Assembly (NCBI RefSeq): GCF_014649375.1
Contig: NZ_BMSX01000020.1
Span: forward strand, 124,001-188,000
DNA length: 64,000 bases
Source: Streptomyces aurantiogriseus
Lineage (GTDB): Bacteria; Actinomycetota; Actinomycetes; Streptomycetales; Streptomycetaceae
Reading direction: 5' to 3'
The translations under genes were made by a program, and so were the position numbers. Within the stretch, counting starts at the first letter, position 1. Every line of letters starts with the position of its first letter. The notes below the pieces were generated by a model. It searched no databases. It was not told the DNA's origin and saw only the letters and a program-made list of their open reading frames with translations. Shown here piece after piece: positions 9,313 to 19,117 of this stretch.

Positions 9313-10659
9313 ATGGCCAATTTCTCGAAGTCGAACGTGCCGCAGTTCTCGGTGGACGTCTACCAGAACGAGTACCTGCCGGAAGGCGGCCGCGAGGTCA
9401 ACGCGATCGTGACGGTCACCGCCACCGGCGGCGGCACGATCGGCAGCGCCGTCGCCGCACCGCACCTGTACGCGCCGGGCCAGGGCCCGTCCGCGGCCGT
9501 GGCGATCATGGTCGACTGTTCGGGCTCGATGGACTACCCGCCCACCAAGATGCGCAACGCCCGCGACGCCACGGCCGCCGCCATCGACACCCTGCGCGAC
9601 GGCGTGCACTTCGCGGTGATCGACGGCACCCACGTGGCCAAGGAGGTCTACCCGGGCGGCGGGCACCTCGCGGTCGCCGACGCCACGACCCGCGAGCAGG
9701 CCAAGCAGGCCCTGCGCCGGCTCAGCGCGGGTGGCGGCACGGCGATCGGCACCTGGCTGCGCCTGGCCGACCGGCTGCTGTCCACCGCCGACGTCGCCAT
9801 CCGCCACGGCATCCTGCTCACCGACGGCCGCAACGAGCACGAGTCGCCGCAGGACCTCAAGGCCGCCCTGGACTCCTGCGCCGGCCGTTTCACCTGTGAC
9901 GCCCGCGGCGTGGGCACCGACTGGGAAGTGAAAGAAGTCACAGGGATCGCCTCGGCGCTGCTCGGCACCGCCGACATCGTCGCCGACCCGGCCGGCCTCG
10001 CCGCCGACTTCACGCAGATGATGGAGACGGCGATGGGCAAGGAGGTCGCGGACGTCGCCCTCCGGCTGTGGACCCCGGTCGGCACCGGCATCAAGTTCGT
10101 CAAGCAGGTCGCCCCGACCGTCGAGGAGTTGACCGACCGCCGTATCGAGTCCGGCCCGCGTTCCGGGGACTACCCCACCGGTTCCTGGGGCGACGAGTCC
10201 CGTGACTACCACGTCTGCGTCGAGGTCCCGGCCGCGAACATCGGCCAGGAGATGCTGGCGGCCCGCGTCTCGCTGGTCGTCCCGCAGCCCGACAGCAGCG
10301 TGCAGAACCTGGGCGCCCAGGGCCTCGTACGGGCCGTGTGGACCGACGACATGGCCGCCTCCACCTCGATCAACCCGCAGGTCGCGCATTACACCGGGCA
10401 GGCCGAACTGGCCCAGGTCATCCAACAGGGGCTGGACCTTCGCAAAGCGGGCGATATGGATGGAGCAACGGCCAAACTGGGCCGGGCCGTTCAGCTCGCG
10501 AGTGTCTCCGGGAACGCCGATACTGCGAAACTGCTTGCGAAGGTGGTGGACGTGGTCGATGCCGTGACAGGTACTGTGCGACTGAAGGCGAAGGTCGCGG
10601 AGGCAGACGAGATGACCCTCGAGACCCGGTCCACAAAGACAGTTCGTGTAAAGAAGTGA
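9313..10659 (+). CDS. VWA-domain protein of the PknG block
   Basis: A 448-residue soluble protein with a von Willebrand factor A fold at about 62-250. The metal-ion-dependent adhesion site begins with DCSGS at residues 68-72, followed by conserved Thr (GGGTAIGTW) and Asp (LLTDGRNE) segments. The C-terminal half is a beta-rich region plus a helical end. VWA proteins of this kind often act as scaffolds with kinases, phosphatases and FHA proteins; here they are immediate neighbours. There is no signal peptide, so it is probably cytosolic. The ATG lies about 12 bases after GGGGG. It is separated from the phosphatase gene by 137 bases in which no gene is seen. Confidence 0.85.
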   Translation: MANFSKSNVPQFSVDVYQNEYLPEGGREVNAIVTVTATGGGTIGSAVAAPHLYAPGQGPSAAVAIMVDCSGSMDYPPTKMRNARDATAAAIDTLRDGVHFAVIDGTHVAKEVYPGGGHLAVADATTREQAKQALRRLSAGGGTAIGTWLRLADRLLSTADVAIRHGILLTDGRNEHESPQDLKAALDSCAGRFTCDARGVGTDWEVKEVTGIASALLGTADIVADPAGLAADFTQMMETAMGKEVADVALRLWTPVGTGIKFVKQVAPTVEELTDRRIESGPRSGDYPTGSWGDESRDYHVCVEVPAANIGQEMLAARVSLVVPQPDSSVQNLGAQGLVRAVWTDDMAASTSINPQVAHYTGQAELAQVIQQGLDLRKAGDMDGATAKLGRAVQLASVSGNADTAKLLAKVVDVVDAVTGTVRLKAKVAEADEMTLETRSTKTVRVKK

Positions 10660-10717
10660 CCTAGTAGGACCCCAGCAGGCCCCTGTAGGACACCGAAGGA
10701 GAGGGGGACGCGCCGAC

Positions 10718-12508
10718 ATGCCGACCTGCCCGAACGGACACCAGTCGGGTTCCGACGACTGGTGCGAGGTCTGCGGTCACCGCATGGCCGGTGCCGTACC
10801 GCCGCCCCCTCCCCCGCCGCCGACGGCCGGCGGAGGATACGGCTTCCCGCCGCCCCCGCCCGGCCCCGGCGGCCGTCCCGACGGCCGCCACCTGTCCGCC
10901 GTACCGGACGCCGAGCCCCAGCTGTGCCCGCAGTGCCGTACGCCCCGTGAGGGCGGTGCGCCGTTCTGCGAGGAGTGCCGGTGGAACTTCCTGACGAACA
11001 CGGCGACCTCGTACACCCCGGCAGCCCCGCGCCCGCCGGCACCCGGCCCGGGACCGTCGGGTCCCGGGGGACCCGGTGGTCCCGGCGGGGGGCCTGGCGG
11101 TCCGGGCGGCCCGGGCGCGCGGTTCCAGCCGCCGCCCCCGTCCTTCGGCGGCAGCGACTCCTTCGAGTACCAGAGCTCCCGCCCGTCCCAGGTGAACCGC
11201 CCCGCCGAACCCATCCCGCCGGGCCCGCCGTTCGGCAGCGAGCCGTCCCGGCCTTCGGGTCCGGGCGGTCAGGGTGGCCCGTTCGGACGGGAGCAGGGCG
11301 GTCCCGGTGGCGGACAGCAGCCCTTCGGACGTGAGCCCGGCGGTCCGGGCGGTCAGGGTGGCCCGTTCGGACGGGAACAGGGCGCTCCCGGTGGCGGACA
11401 GCAGCCCTTCGGACGTGAGCCCGGCGGCCCGGGCGGTCAGGGTGGCCCGTTCGGACGGGAGCAGGGCGGTCCCGGTGGCGGACAGCAGCCCTTCGGACGT
11501 GAGCCCGGCGGCCCGGGCGGTGGGCAGCCGTTCGGGCGTGAGCCCGGCGGCCCGGGCAGCACCGCCGGCGGTCCGTCGGACCCGGGTGGTCCGGTCGGTG
11601 GCCCGGCCGCGGGTGCCTTCGGTGGACCGTCGGGTGGGCCCGGCGACCCCTTCGGACGCAGCCCGTCCTCCGGGCCGTCCGGTGACCCCTTCCGGCGCGA
11701 GCCCGCCGGCCCCGGCGGCCGTCCGCCCGGCCCGCCCGGATCCGCCCCGTCGGGTCCCGGCGGCCCGGGTGGTCCCAGTGGCTCCTCCGGCTTCGGTGGC
11801 GACCCCTCACGGCCGGCCCCGCCGCCGCCCGGCGGCCCCGGTGGCCCTGGCGGTACGGCTCCGGGCGCACCCCAGGCCTTCCAGCCGTCCGCCCCGCCCG
11901 GCTACCCGCAGCCCGGCGGCACCCAGGCCCCGCCCCCGCCCGGCCCGTCCTTCGGCGGCACCGACGACGACTGGGTGATCTCCCCGCCGTCGAACACCGC
12001 TCCCGGCGGTCCCGGCGGCGCCCAGGGCGGCGGCTACGGCTACCCGCAGCCCGGTGCCACCCAGGCCCCGCCCCCGCCCGGCCCGGCGTTCCCGCAGCAG
12101 CCGGCGACCTGGACGGTGACGATAGGCCCGGACCGCGATTACTTCATGGCGATGATGCAGCGCTCCGGCCCCGAGGCCACGGGGCTGAACCTGCCCGCGT
12201 ACTCCCCGGAGCAGCAGCGCACGCTGACCGGCAACCAGATCACCATCGGCCGCCGCCGTCACTCCACCGGCGAGACCCCCGACATCGACCTGTCGGTGCC
12301 GCCGGAGGACCCGGGCGTCTCGCACCAGCACGCGGTGCTGGTGCAGCAGCCGGACGGCAGCTGGGCGGTCGTCGACCAGAACTCGACGAACGGCACGACG
12401 GTCAACGGCTCGGACGAACCGATCCAGCCCTTCGTGCCGGTGCCGCTGCAGGACGGCGACCGGGTCCACGTCGGCGCGTGGACGACGATCACGGTCCGCC
12501 GCGGCTAG
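10718..12508 (+). CDS. FHA-domain protein with N-terminal zinc ribbons (likely PknG-pathway effector)
   Basis: A 596-residue protein. Two CxxC-type zinc ribbons lie near residues 4-19 and 70-88, then about 350 residues of Gly/Pro-rich repeats, and a C-terminal FHA domain at about 497-594 with IGRRRHS, GVSHQHAVL and NSTNGTTVNG, the phosphothreonine-binding loops. In mycobacteria the FHA protein GarA is the main PknG target. This protein is the best candidate here, although it is far larger and lacks the GarA N-terminal phosphothreonine motif as far as I can see. It may instead be a phospho-binding adaptor for the VWA, phosphatase and kinase proteins. It ends the block and converges with the methyltransferase gene. 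Confidence 0.88.
   Translation: MPTCPNGHQSGSDDWCEVCGHRMAGAVPPPPPPPPTAGGGYGFPPPPPGPGGRPDGRHLSAVPDAEPQLCPQCRTPREGGAPFCEECRWNFLTNTATSYTPAAPRPPAPGPGPSGPGGPGGPGGGPGGPGGPGARFQPPPPSFGGSDSFEYQSSRPSQVNRPAEPIPPGPPFGSEPSRPSGPGGQGGPFGREQGGPGGGQQPFGREPGGPGGQGGPFGREQGAPGGGQQPFGREPGGPGGQGGPFGREQGGPGGGQQPFGREPGGPGGGQPFGREPGGPGSTAGGPSDPGGPVGGPAAGAFGGPSGGPGDPFGRSPSSGPSGDPFRREPAGPGGRPPGPPGSAPSGPGGPGGPSGSSGFGGDPSRPAPPPPGGPGGPGGTAPGAPQAFQPSAPPGYPQPGGTQAPPPPGPSFGGTDDDWVISPPSNTAPGGPGGAQGGGYGYPQPGATQAPPPPGPAFPQQPATWTVTIGPDRDYFMAMMQRSGPEATGLNLPAYSPEQQRTLTGNQITIGRRRHSTGETPDIDLSVPPEDPGVSHQHAVLVQQPDGSWAVVDQNSTNGTTVNGSDEPIQPFVPVPLQDGDRVHVGAWTTITVRRG
11261..11512 (+). repeat. Three 84-base in-frame tandem repeats in the FHA gene
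   Basis: Near-identical copies start at 11261, 11345 and 11429. Each encodes 28 residues in which PFGREQ and PFGREP alternate with GGPGGQGG-type spacers. A shortened copy follows to about 11560. Confidence 0.85.
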
Positions 12509-12514
12509 GCACGG

Positions 12515-13516
12515 CTAGGCCTTACCCGACGAGCCCGGAAGGGGCCAGGCGTAAGGCCCTTCCGGGTCGTCCAGCCACGCCCACGCGTGCTCGCCGCCGA
12601 CGGTGATGCCGTACCGCTCCCGTCCGGGCCGTTCCTCCCGCTCCCACATCGCGTGCGCCTCCTGCGGGTCGAGGGTGCCCCGGGTCAGCGCCAGCAGGAA
12701 CCGGAACAGGTCGCTCGCCCTGGCCCGCTGCGGCACCCCGCCCAGCGCCACCGGCTCCGGCTCGGGCCGGTCCGCGCCGCGCAACGGCACGAAGTAGGCG
12801 GGGGTGTGCAGGAAGTTCCCCTCGGCGTGCTCGGCGTCCCGCACCGTCAGCGCGACCAGACCGGTGGCCAGCGGTGTCAGGATCCGGGCGCCCGGGCGGC
12901 ACTGGGCGAGCCAGGCGCGCGGGACCGACGCCAGCTGACAGGTCGCGATGATCCGGTCGAACGGCGCCCGCTCCGGCACCCCGCGCGCCCCGTCCCCCGT
13001 GACGACGACGGGGTGGTACCCGGCGGCCGCGAGATGCCGCCGGGCGGACTCGGTGATCTCCGGATCCAGGTCCACGGTGGTGACCTGCTCGTCGCCGAGC
13101 CGGTACGACAGCAGCGCCGCGTTGTATCCCGTGCCGGCGCCGATCTCCAGCACCCGGTTCCCCTTCTCCACCCGCAGCTCGACCAGCATCAGGGCCATCA
13201 GCGAGGGCTGGCTGCTGGAGGAGAGCAGCTCACCGTCCCGCAGCCGGGTCGCCAGCGGGGTGTCCTCGTACGCACCGGTGATCCAGCGCTCCCTGGTCCG
13301 CGGATCGGGGCTCTCCCCCCAGCGCCGCTCGTATCCCCCGGCACCGCTCACGTAGTAGTACGGCACGAAGAGATGACGTGGCACGGCCGCGAAGGCCTCC
13401 GTCCACCCCGGGTCGGCGGCGAAGGCCCCGCTCGCCTCGATCTCCCGCACCAGCGCCGCCCGCGCCGAGGCGGCGAGGTCCTCCAGGTCCTTGTCGGGAG
13501 CGCGCTGTGTACTCAT
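12515..13516 (-). CDS. Protein-L-isoaspartate O-methyltransferase family protein
   Basis: A 333-residue SAM-dependent methyltransferase of the PCMT family, which methylates isoaspartyl residues in damaged proteins or, in some relatives, modifies peptides. Visible features are the family entry motif SSSSQPSLMALML (residues 99-111), the SAM-binding motif I VLEIGAGTGYNAALL (122-136), an acidic residue after beta-2 (VDLDPE), and the motif II region PFDRIIATCQLASVP. It is longer than housekeeping PCMT (about 210-220) because of a C-terminal extension of some 100 residues, so a specialised substrate is possible. It stands alone; its 3' end converges with the FHA gene and carries a strong hairpin. 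Confidence 0.82.
   Translation of the reverse strand: MSTQRAPDKDLEDLAASARAALVREIEASGAFAADPGWTEAFAAVPRHLFVPYYYVSGAGGYERRWGESPDPRTRERWITGAYEDTPLATRLRDGELLSSSSQPSLMALMLVELRVEKGNRVLEIGAGTGYNAALLSYRLGDEQVTTVDLDPEITESARRHLAAAGYHPVVVTGDGARGVPERAPFDRIIATCQLASVPRAWLAQCRPGARILTPLATGLVALTVRDAEHAEGNFLHTPAYFVPLRGADRPEPEPVALGGVPQRARASDLFRFLLALTRGTLDPQEAHAMWEREERPGRERYGITVGGEHAWAWLDDPEGPYAWPLPGSSGKA
12534..12566. terminator. Hairpin between the convergent FHA and methyltransferase genes
   Basis: CCCGGAAGGG (12534-12543) is the exact inverse of CCCTTCCGGG (12557-12566). A second, overlapping pair is GGCCTTAC (12518-12525) with GTAAGGCC (12551-12558). The stem lies inside the last codons of the methyltransferase gene and just after the FHA stop, so it could stop transcription in both directions. 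Confidence 0.55.
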
Positions 13517-13614
13517 GACTCCACTGTGCTGCGGGACGCGACGGGAGGCGAGTGCCGCAGGCCTCGGGACCGAGGGTCCTAAGCCTGCAGTCCTCGGTCT
13601 CCGCGTCTGAGAGC

Positions 13615-14028
13615 ATGGAGGACGTGAAAGAGATTCGGCGCGGCACGCTTCAGGAGCAGACCTTCTACGAGCAGGTCGGCGGGGAGGAGACCTTCCGCCG
13701 GCTGGTCCACCGTTTCTACGAGGGGGTCGCCGAGGACCCGATCCTGCGGCCCATGTATCCCGAGGAGGACCTGGGCCCGGCCGAGGAGCGCCTGGTCCTG
13801 TTCCTGATCCAGTACTGGGGCGGTCCGACGACGTACAGCGACAACCGCGGCCACCCCCGGCTGCGCATGCGGCACGCCCCCTTCACCGTGGACCGGGCGG
13901 CGCACGACGCCTGGCTGAAGCACATGCGGGACGCGGTGGACGAGCTCGGTCTCTCCGAGGAGCACGAGCAGACGCTGTGGAACTACCTGACGTACGCGGC
14001 CGCGTCGATGGTGAACACCCCGGACTGA
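13615..14028 (+). CDS. Group II truncated haemoglobin
   Basis: A 137-residue truncated globin. The haem-binding pattern of group II (GlbO-type) is visible: Tyr35 at B10 in RFYEGV, the proximal His87 in LRMRHAPF, and Trp100 at G8 in DAWLKHM. Such globins bind oxygen or NO and are linked to protection from reactive oxygen and nitrogen species. The ATG at 13615 has only a weak GAGAG upstream. A GTG at 13624 is possible, but its GGAGG is only two bases away. The gene is transcribed away from the methyltransferase and probably has its own promoter in the 98-base gap. Confidence 0.88.
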   Translation: MEDVKEIRRGTLQEQTFYEQVGGEETFRRLVHRFYEGVAEDPILRPMYPEEDLGPAEERLVLFLIQYWGGPTTYSDNRGHPRLRMRHAPFTVDRAAHDAWLKHMRDAVDELGLSEEHEQTLWNYLTYAAASMVNTPD

Positions 14029-14053
14029 CCCGGAACCGTGCCGGACAGGCCCG

Positions 14054-14140
14054 TGAGCTTGGGGCCTGTGTGGGGGGCTTGCGGGGGCCCGTGTGGGGGG
14101 GCTTGCGTGGGGGCCTGTGTGGGGGCTTGTGGGGGAGGTT
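14054..14140 (+). repeat. G-run tandem array between convergent genes
   Basis: The short gap between the globin stop and the end of the next gene contains about eight runs of four or more G, arranged as imperfect copies of a unit like GCTTGTGTGGGGG. No hairpin terminator is visible; the G-runs could form quadruplexes in the plus strand. Confidence 0.7.
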
Positions 14141-14142
14141 GC

Positions 14143-14826
14143 TCAGCGCACGCTGAGATCGAGCCCCCCGAGCCCCGTTCCCCGCCGCACGGCGATCGAC
14201 CCGTACGCGGTCCGCAGCCGCAGCCACGCCCCCGAGGAGAACAGCCCGGCGTCCTGGGGCGCGGCAGCGGTCGGTCGCAGGAAGCCCAGGGACTGGGCCG
14301 CGTGCACGGCCCGCACGGGCAGGCCGGTGTCCCCGACCGTCCGGGACCAGATCTCCCGCCCGATCCGGTCGAGTTCGGCGCGCGTCCGCCGCTCGGGCGC
14401 CAGCTCCTCGGTACGGCGCCGGAACTCGGCGACCGCCGCGCCGACCATCGCCCGCAGCGCGTCCGGTGCCGGCAGCCCCGCCTCGGGCCGCCAGCCGCCG
14501 CGCGGCGGCAGCACGCCCGCCCACGGCGGCCCGGTCACCGCGCCGGGCACGGCGGCCGTCGCCGCCGTCTCGTCCACGCTCTCCAGCAGCTCACCGGCGG
14601 ACACGGTCACGTCCAGCGTGACGTCGAGCCCGTTCTCGTACGGCTTGGCCAGCCGCACCGCCCGGATCGCCAGGACCTCGAAGGACGGCGGCCGCCCGAA
14701 GACGGCCAGCGCGGTGCCGGCCGCCTGCAGCCGGACCGCGGCTCCACGGTCGTAGTGGAGCAGCCGGGAGAGGAAGGCCGCGAGGTCCGCCGCCTCCCCC
14801 TCGTCGGCGAGGTGGAGCACCGTCAT
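14143..14826 (-). CDS. Conserved hypothetical protein (possible actinobacterial family)
   Basis: A 227-residue soluble protein with no motif I can name. It starts with a region that looks alpha/beta (FEVLAIRAVRLA), has a helical middle (APERRTRAELDRIGREIW) and ends in a beta-rich segment (GAWLRLRTAYGSIAVRR). Its ATG overlaps the stop of the thioesterase gene in an ATGA, so it is translated downstream of that gene in the same unit with the ABC-F gene. I do not assign a function. Confidence 0.75.
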   Translation of the reverse strand: MTVLHLADEGEAADLAAFLSRLLHYDRGAAVRLQAAGTALAVFGRPPSFEVLAIRAVRLAKPYENGLDVTLDVTVSAGELLESVDETAATAAVPGAVTGPPWAGVLPPRGGWRPEAGLPAPDALRAMVGAAVAEFRRRTEELAPERRTRAELDRIGREIWSRTVGDTGLPVRAVHAAQSLGFLRPTAAAPQDAGLFSSGAWLRLRTAYGSIAVRRGTGLGGLDLSVR

Positions 14827-15230
14827 GCGGCGACGGCCTCCTTGTCGTCCCGGTACTCCTCCAGGAACGCGCGCTCCTCGTCAGTGATCCGACGGGGCCG
14901 CTGCGCCGCGAAGTCGAACGGCACTATCACCGTCGAGGCGCGGACGTAGACCTGGTCGCCGTCCTTCACCTCGTAGGCGATGGTGAAGGACGCCGCCCTT
15001 ATCTCCGTGACCCACAGCTCGATGTCCACGGGACGGTGCCGGTGGACGAGCTGCCGCTTGTAGTCGATCTCGTGGCGCGCCACCACGGACCCCTGCTTGA
15101 AGTCCTTCTCCGGGCGGAACAGGAAGTCGATACGGGCTTCCTCCAGGTACCGGAGGAAGACCACGTTGTTGACGTGGCCGTACGCGTCCATGTCCGCCCA
15201 GCGCAGTGGGCAGCGGTAGATGTGCCGCAA
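14823..15230 (-). CDS. Acyl-CoA thioesterase, 4-hydroxybenzoyl-CoA (hot-dog) type
   Basis: A hot-dog-fold thioesterase of 135 residues, hydrolysing an acyl-CoA of unknown kind. The signature RWADMDAYGHVNN holds the catalytic Asp, followed by FLRYLEEARIDF. I chose the TTG at 15230 because the family start (RHIYRCPLRW) follows at once and because it lies two bases after the stop of the ABC-F gene. Reading further upstream would run through that gene without homology. The next gene overlaps its stop by four bases, so the three genes appear co-transcribed. Confidence 0.85.
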   Translation of the reverse strand: MRHIYRCPLRWADMDAYGHVNNVVFLRYLEEARIDFLFRPEKDFKQGSVVARHEIDYKRQLVHRHRPVDIELWVTEIRAASFTIAYEVKDGDQVYVRASTVIVPFDFAAQRPRRITDEERAFLEEYRDDKEAVAA

Positions 15231-15232
15231 GA

Positions 15233-16897
<1,665 letters not shown>

Positions 16898-16903
16898 GAG
16901 AAA

Positions 16904-16959
16904 CCGTCCGGCAGCTTGAAATCTGGCAGTGGGCAGATACACCCCATCTTGCCGGACGG
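16904..16959 (-). promoter_or_regulatory. Long-arm hairpin in the ettA leader
   Basis: CCGTCCGGCA (16904-16913) and TGCCGGACGG (16950-16959) form a perfect 10-base stem with a 36-base loop. In the ettA transcript the stem ends six bases before the TTG, and the only SD-like GGACGG is inside it. Folding could hide the start site. From here to 17146 no gene is seen. Confidence 0.5.
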
Positions 16960-17146
16960 CTACCCCTCGGGGGAAACCCGTTCGGCGAGCGGGCTCTGAC
17001 CTGGGGTTTCGCTGATCGCTGCGGTGGGTCGGCTGTCGCTGTCGGACGCCATCGAGTGACGCCGGGGGCGTCGGACGGCCCAGGGAGGGCTTCGGGTCGG
17101 CCGCCCATCACTGCCCGGACGGCCGACCCGACGGACCAGCACCTTC

Positions 17147-17545
17147 TCAGAACACGTCCTGGTCGACGGTGATCTTCAGAGTGCCGCTGCCCAGGGCGCT
17201 GACGTCGGCCGAGATCCCGGGCGCGACGGTGATGCTCGCGCTGCCGCCGCCGGAGAACTCCAGGGTGGCGTCGGTGTTGTTGGTCACCGCGCTGACTGCC
17301 GACACCTGGACACCGGTGTCCACGGTGGTGCCGACGGAGAGCTGGGCGCCGGGAATGGTGATCGAGCCGCCGACGGACAGACGGATGGTCACCGAACCGG
17401 TCACGGCCGCGGCTGACTGCGTGCTGACGCTCGTCATCGCGTGGGTCGGGGCTGCCGAGGCGCCTGGCTGGAGGGCGATCAGACTGCCGGCGGCCACAAG
17501 GGCGACAGCGGCGATCTTGGCTGCGAGGCGATGAGTCGGACGCAT
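17147..17545 (-). CDS. Small secreted protein of unknown function
   Basis: A 132-residue exported protein. Residues 1-32 are a classical signal peptide (MRPTHRLAAKIAAVALVAAG then ASA-A). The mature part is Thr/Val/Ser/Gly-rich and likely all beta, with no cysteine. An ideal GGAGG lies five bases before ATG 17545; an upstream ATG at 17557 is less well placed. It sits between ettA and the thioester surface protein, both in the same direction, with gaps of about 250 and 160 bases, so it is probably a single gene. I do not recognise a family. Confidence 0.75.
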   Translation of the reverse strand: MRPTHRLAAKIAAVALVAAGSLIALQPGASAAPTHAMTSVSTQSAAAVTGSVTIRLSVGGSITIPGAQLSVGTTVDTGVQVSAVSAVTNNTDATLEFSGGGSASITVAPGISADVSALGSGTLKITVDQDVF

Positions 17546-17704
17546 GGAAACCTCCATGACAGAAGAGACATCTGTTCCCCAGAACCGCGGCCGCGCCTGG
17601 CTGATCGCTCTTTACGTAACCGTATGCAGCGTTGCGGACGCAATGCGACTAATCACCCTCGCGGGGGGTGACTACGGCGGGGCGGCTCCAGGCCACCCCA
17701 CCGG

Positions 17705-19117
17705 CTATCCCTGCGCCCCGTTCTCCTTACGTCCCACCAGCAACAGAACCGCTCCGCCGATCACCACCAGCCCGATCGCCGTGCCCGCGATGAGCGGGGT
17801 CGCGTCGGAGCTGCCCGTCGTGGCGAGGTTCGTGCCCGTGGCGGACGCGCCGCCCACCGTGGCCGGGCTCGGTTCGGCGAGGGTCTGGGTGGTCAGGGCG
17901 CTCCCGTCGCCCTGGGTGTGGCAGTCGAGGACGCCGGTGAAGCGGGTTCCGGTGCCCTGGGGGCCGTTGATGGTGAAGTCGTAGGCCTGGTCCTCCTGGA
18001 GGGGGATCGTCACCGTGCGGGAGGTGCCGGCCGGGATGCTGTGCTCGATGCCCATCAGGTCGAAGGTGAAGGCCTCGTCGCCCTGGTTGGCCGCGGTGAT
18101 GTCCAGGCCGCTCCCGGCGCAGTTCTTCGCCGCGGACAGTGCCGGTATGGCGCCCTTCGCCGCCCAGGTCGCGGTGGCCGTCGCGGACACGGTGGACTCG
18201 CTGGAGCCGGCCAGGATCTGCGTCTGGCTGCGGCTCTCGGAGGTGAAGGCGCGGCCGACGGGGACGGTGGTCGAGGCCTGGACGGTCAGCTCGGCCGAAC
18301 CGGCCGCGGCGTCGGCGGGCACGTCGAAGAACAGCTGGCTGCCGTCCGTCGCGGACGTGACGTCCTTGCCGTCCTTGCCGACGATCCGCACTCCGCTGAT
18401 GGCGGCGTCCAGCGGCGGCGCGACCGTGACCGCGCTCGCGTCGGTGCGTACCGTCACCGGGCCGAGCAGTTCGCCCGGGCGGCCGGAGACCGCCGCCCCT
18501 TCGAGGGTGAGTGACGCCCTGGGCTCCGCCACGTCGCGGGCGGAGTTCTGGAGGTAGTCCGCGAGCCGCTCGGCCTGCGGGTCGACGGCGTCGACGTCCG
18601 CGCCGTCGGAGTAGCGCCAGATGGCCACCTGGGTGCCGGCCGCCGCGTCCTGCTCGGTGAGGCCGCCGACGATGCCGGCCTTCTTCGCCAGCGTGGCGAG
18701 GTCGTTGACCTGCGGGTAGGAGTTCTGCAGGATCCAACGGATCCTGCCCGCGTTCTTGTTGACGCCCAGCGAGGTGCCGCTCCACGGCGCCTCGTGGTAC
18801 TTGGCGTCCTTCTGCGTGGGGTTGTGGAGGTCGACGCAGTAGGTCTGCAGGGTGCCGCCGCCCTCGACGGACATCTCGAACAGGCCCGCCGAGACCGTCT
18901 GGTCCCCGCTGTCGTCGTGGATCACGGCGGCGCCGTATGTCTTGAGGCCGCCTATGGTCGCCGTTGCTCCGCCCTGGCTCTGTGCCGTCCCGTCGGCGAC
19001 GGCCGTGCCCGCGGTGGAGACGACGGCGGCGACGACGAGTCCGGACACCAGCGTTCCGGCGGCGAGGCGGACTGCCCCTCGCCTGCGCGTGAACGGCGCG
19101 GAGAACGAAGAAATCAC
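17705..19117 (-). CDS. Cell-wall-anchored thioester (TQXA-type) surface protein
   Basis: A 470-residue surface protein. Residues 1-42 are a signal peptide. The thioester domain has the reactive Cys94 (TYCVDL) and Gln163 (GTQVAIW), which in this family form an internal Cys-Gln thioester able to bond covalently with a target. Beta-rich domains follow. The C-terminus has LATTG at 431-435, a hydrophobic helix and a basic tail (GRKENG), the LAxTG sorting signal used by Streptomyces class E sortases. The GTG start follows GAAGGGGAA. No sortase gene is nearby. The role may be attachment of hyphae to a surface or partner. The 260 bases upstream to ssbB hold no gene. Confidence 0.88.
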   Translation of the reverse strand: MISSFSAPFTRRRGAVRLAAGTLVSGLVVAAVVSTAGTAVADGTAQSQGGATATIGGLKTYGAAVIHDDSGDQTVSAGLFEMSVEGGGTLQTYCVDLHNPTQKDAKYHEAPWSGTSLGVNKNAGRIRWILQNSYPQVNDLATLAKKAGIVGGLTEQDAAAGTQVAIWRYSDGADVDAVDPQAERLADYLQNSARDVAEPRASLTLEGAAVSGRPGELLGPVTVRTDASAVTVAPPLDAAISGVRIVGKDGKDVTSATDGSQLFFDVPADAAAGSAELTVQASTTVPVGRAFTSESRSQTQILAGSSESTVSATATATWAAKGAIPALSAAKNCAGSGLDITAANQGDEAFTFDLMGIEHSIPAGTSRTVTIPLQEDQAYDFTINGPQGTGTRFTGVLDCHTQGDGSALTTQTLAEPSPATVGGASATGTNLATTGSSDATPLIAGTAIGLVVIGGAVLLLVGRKENGAQG

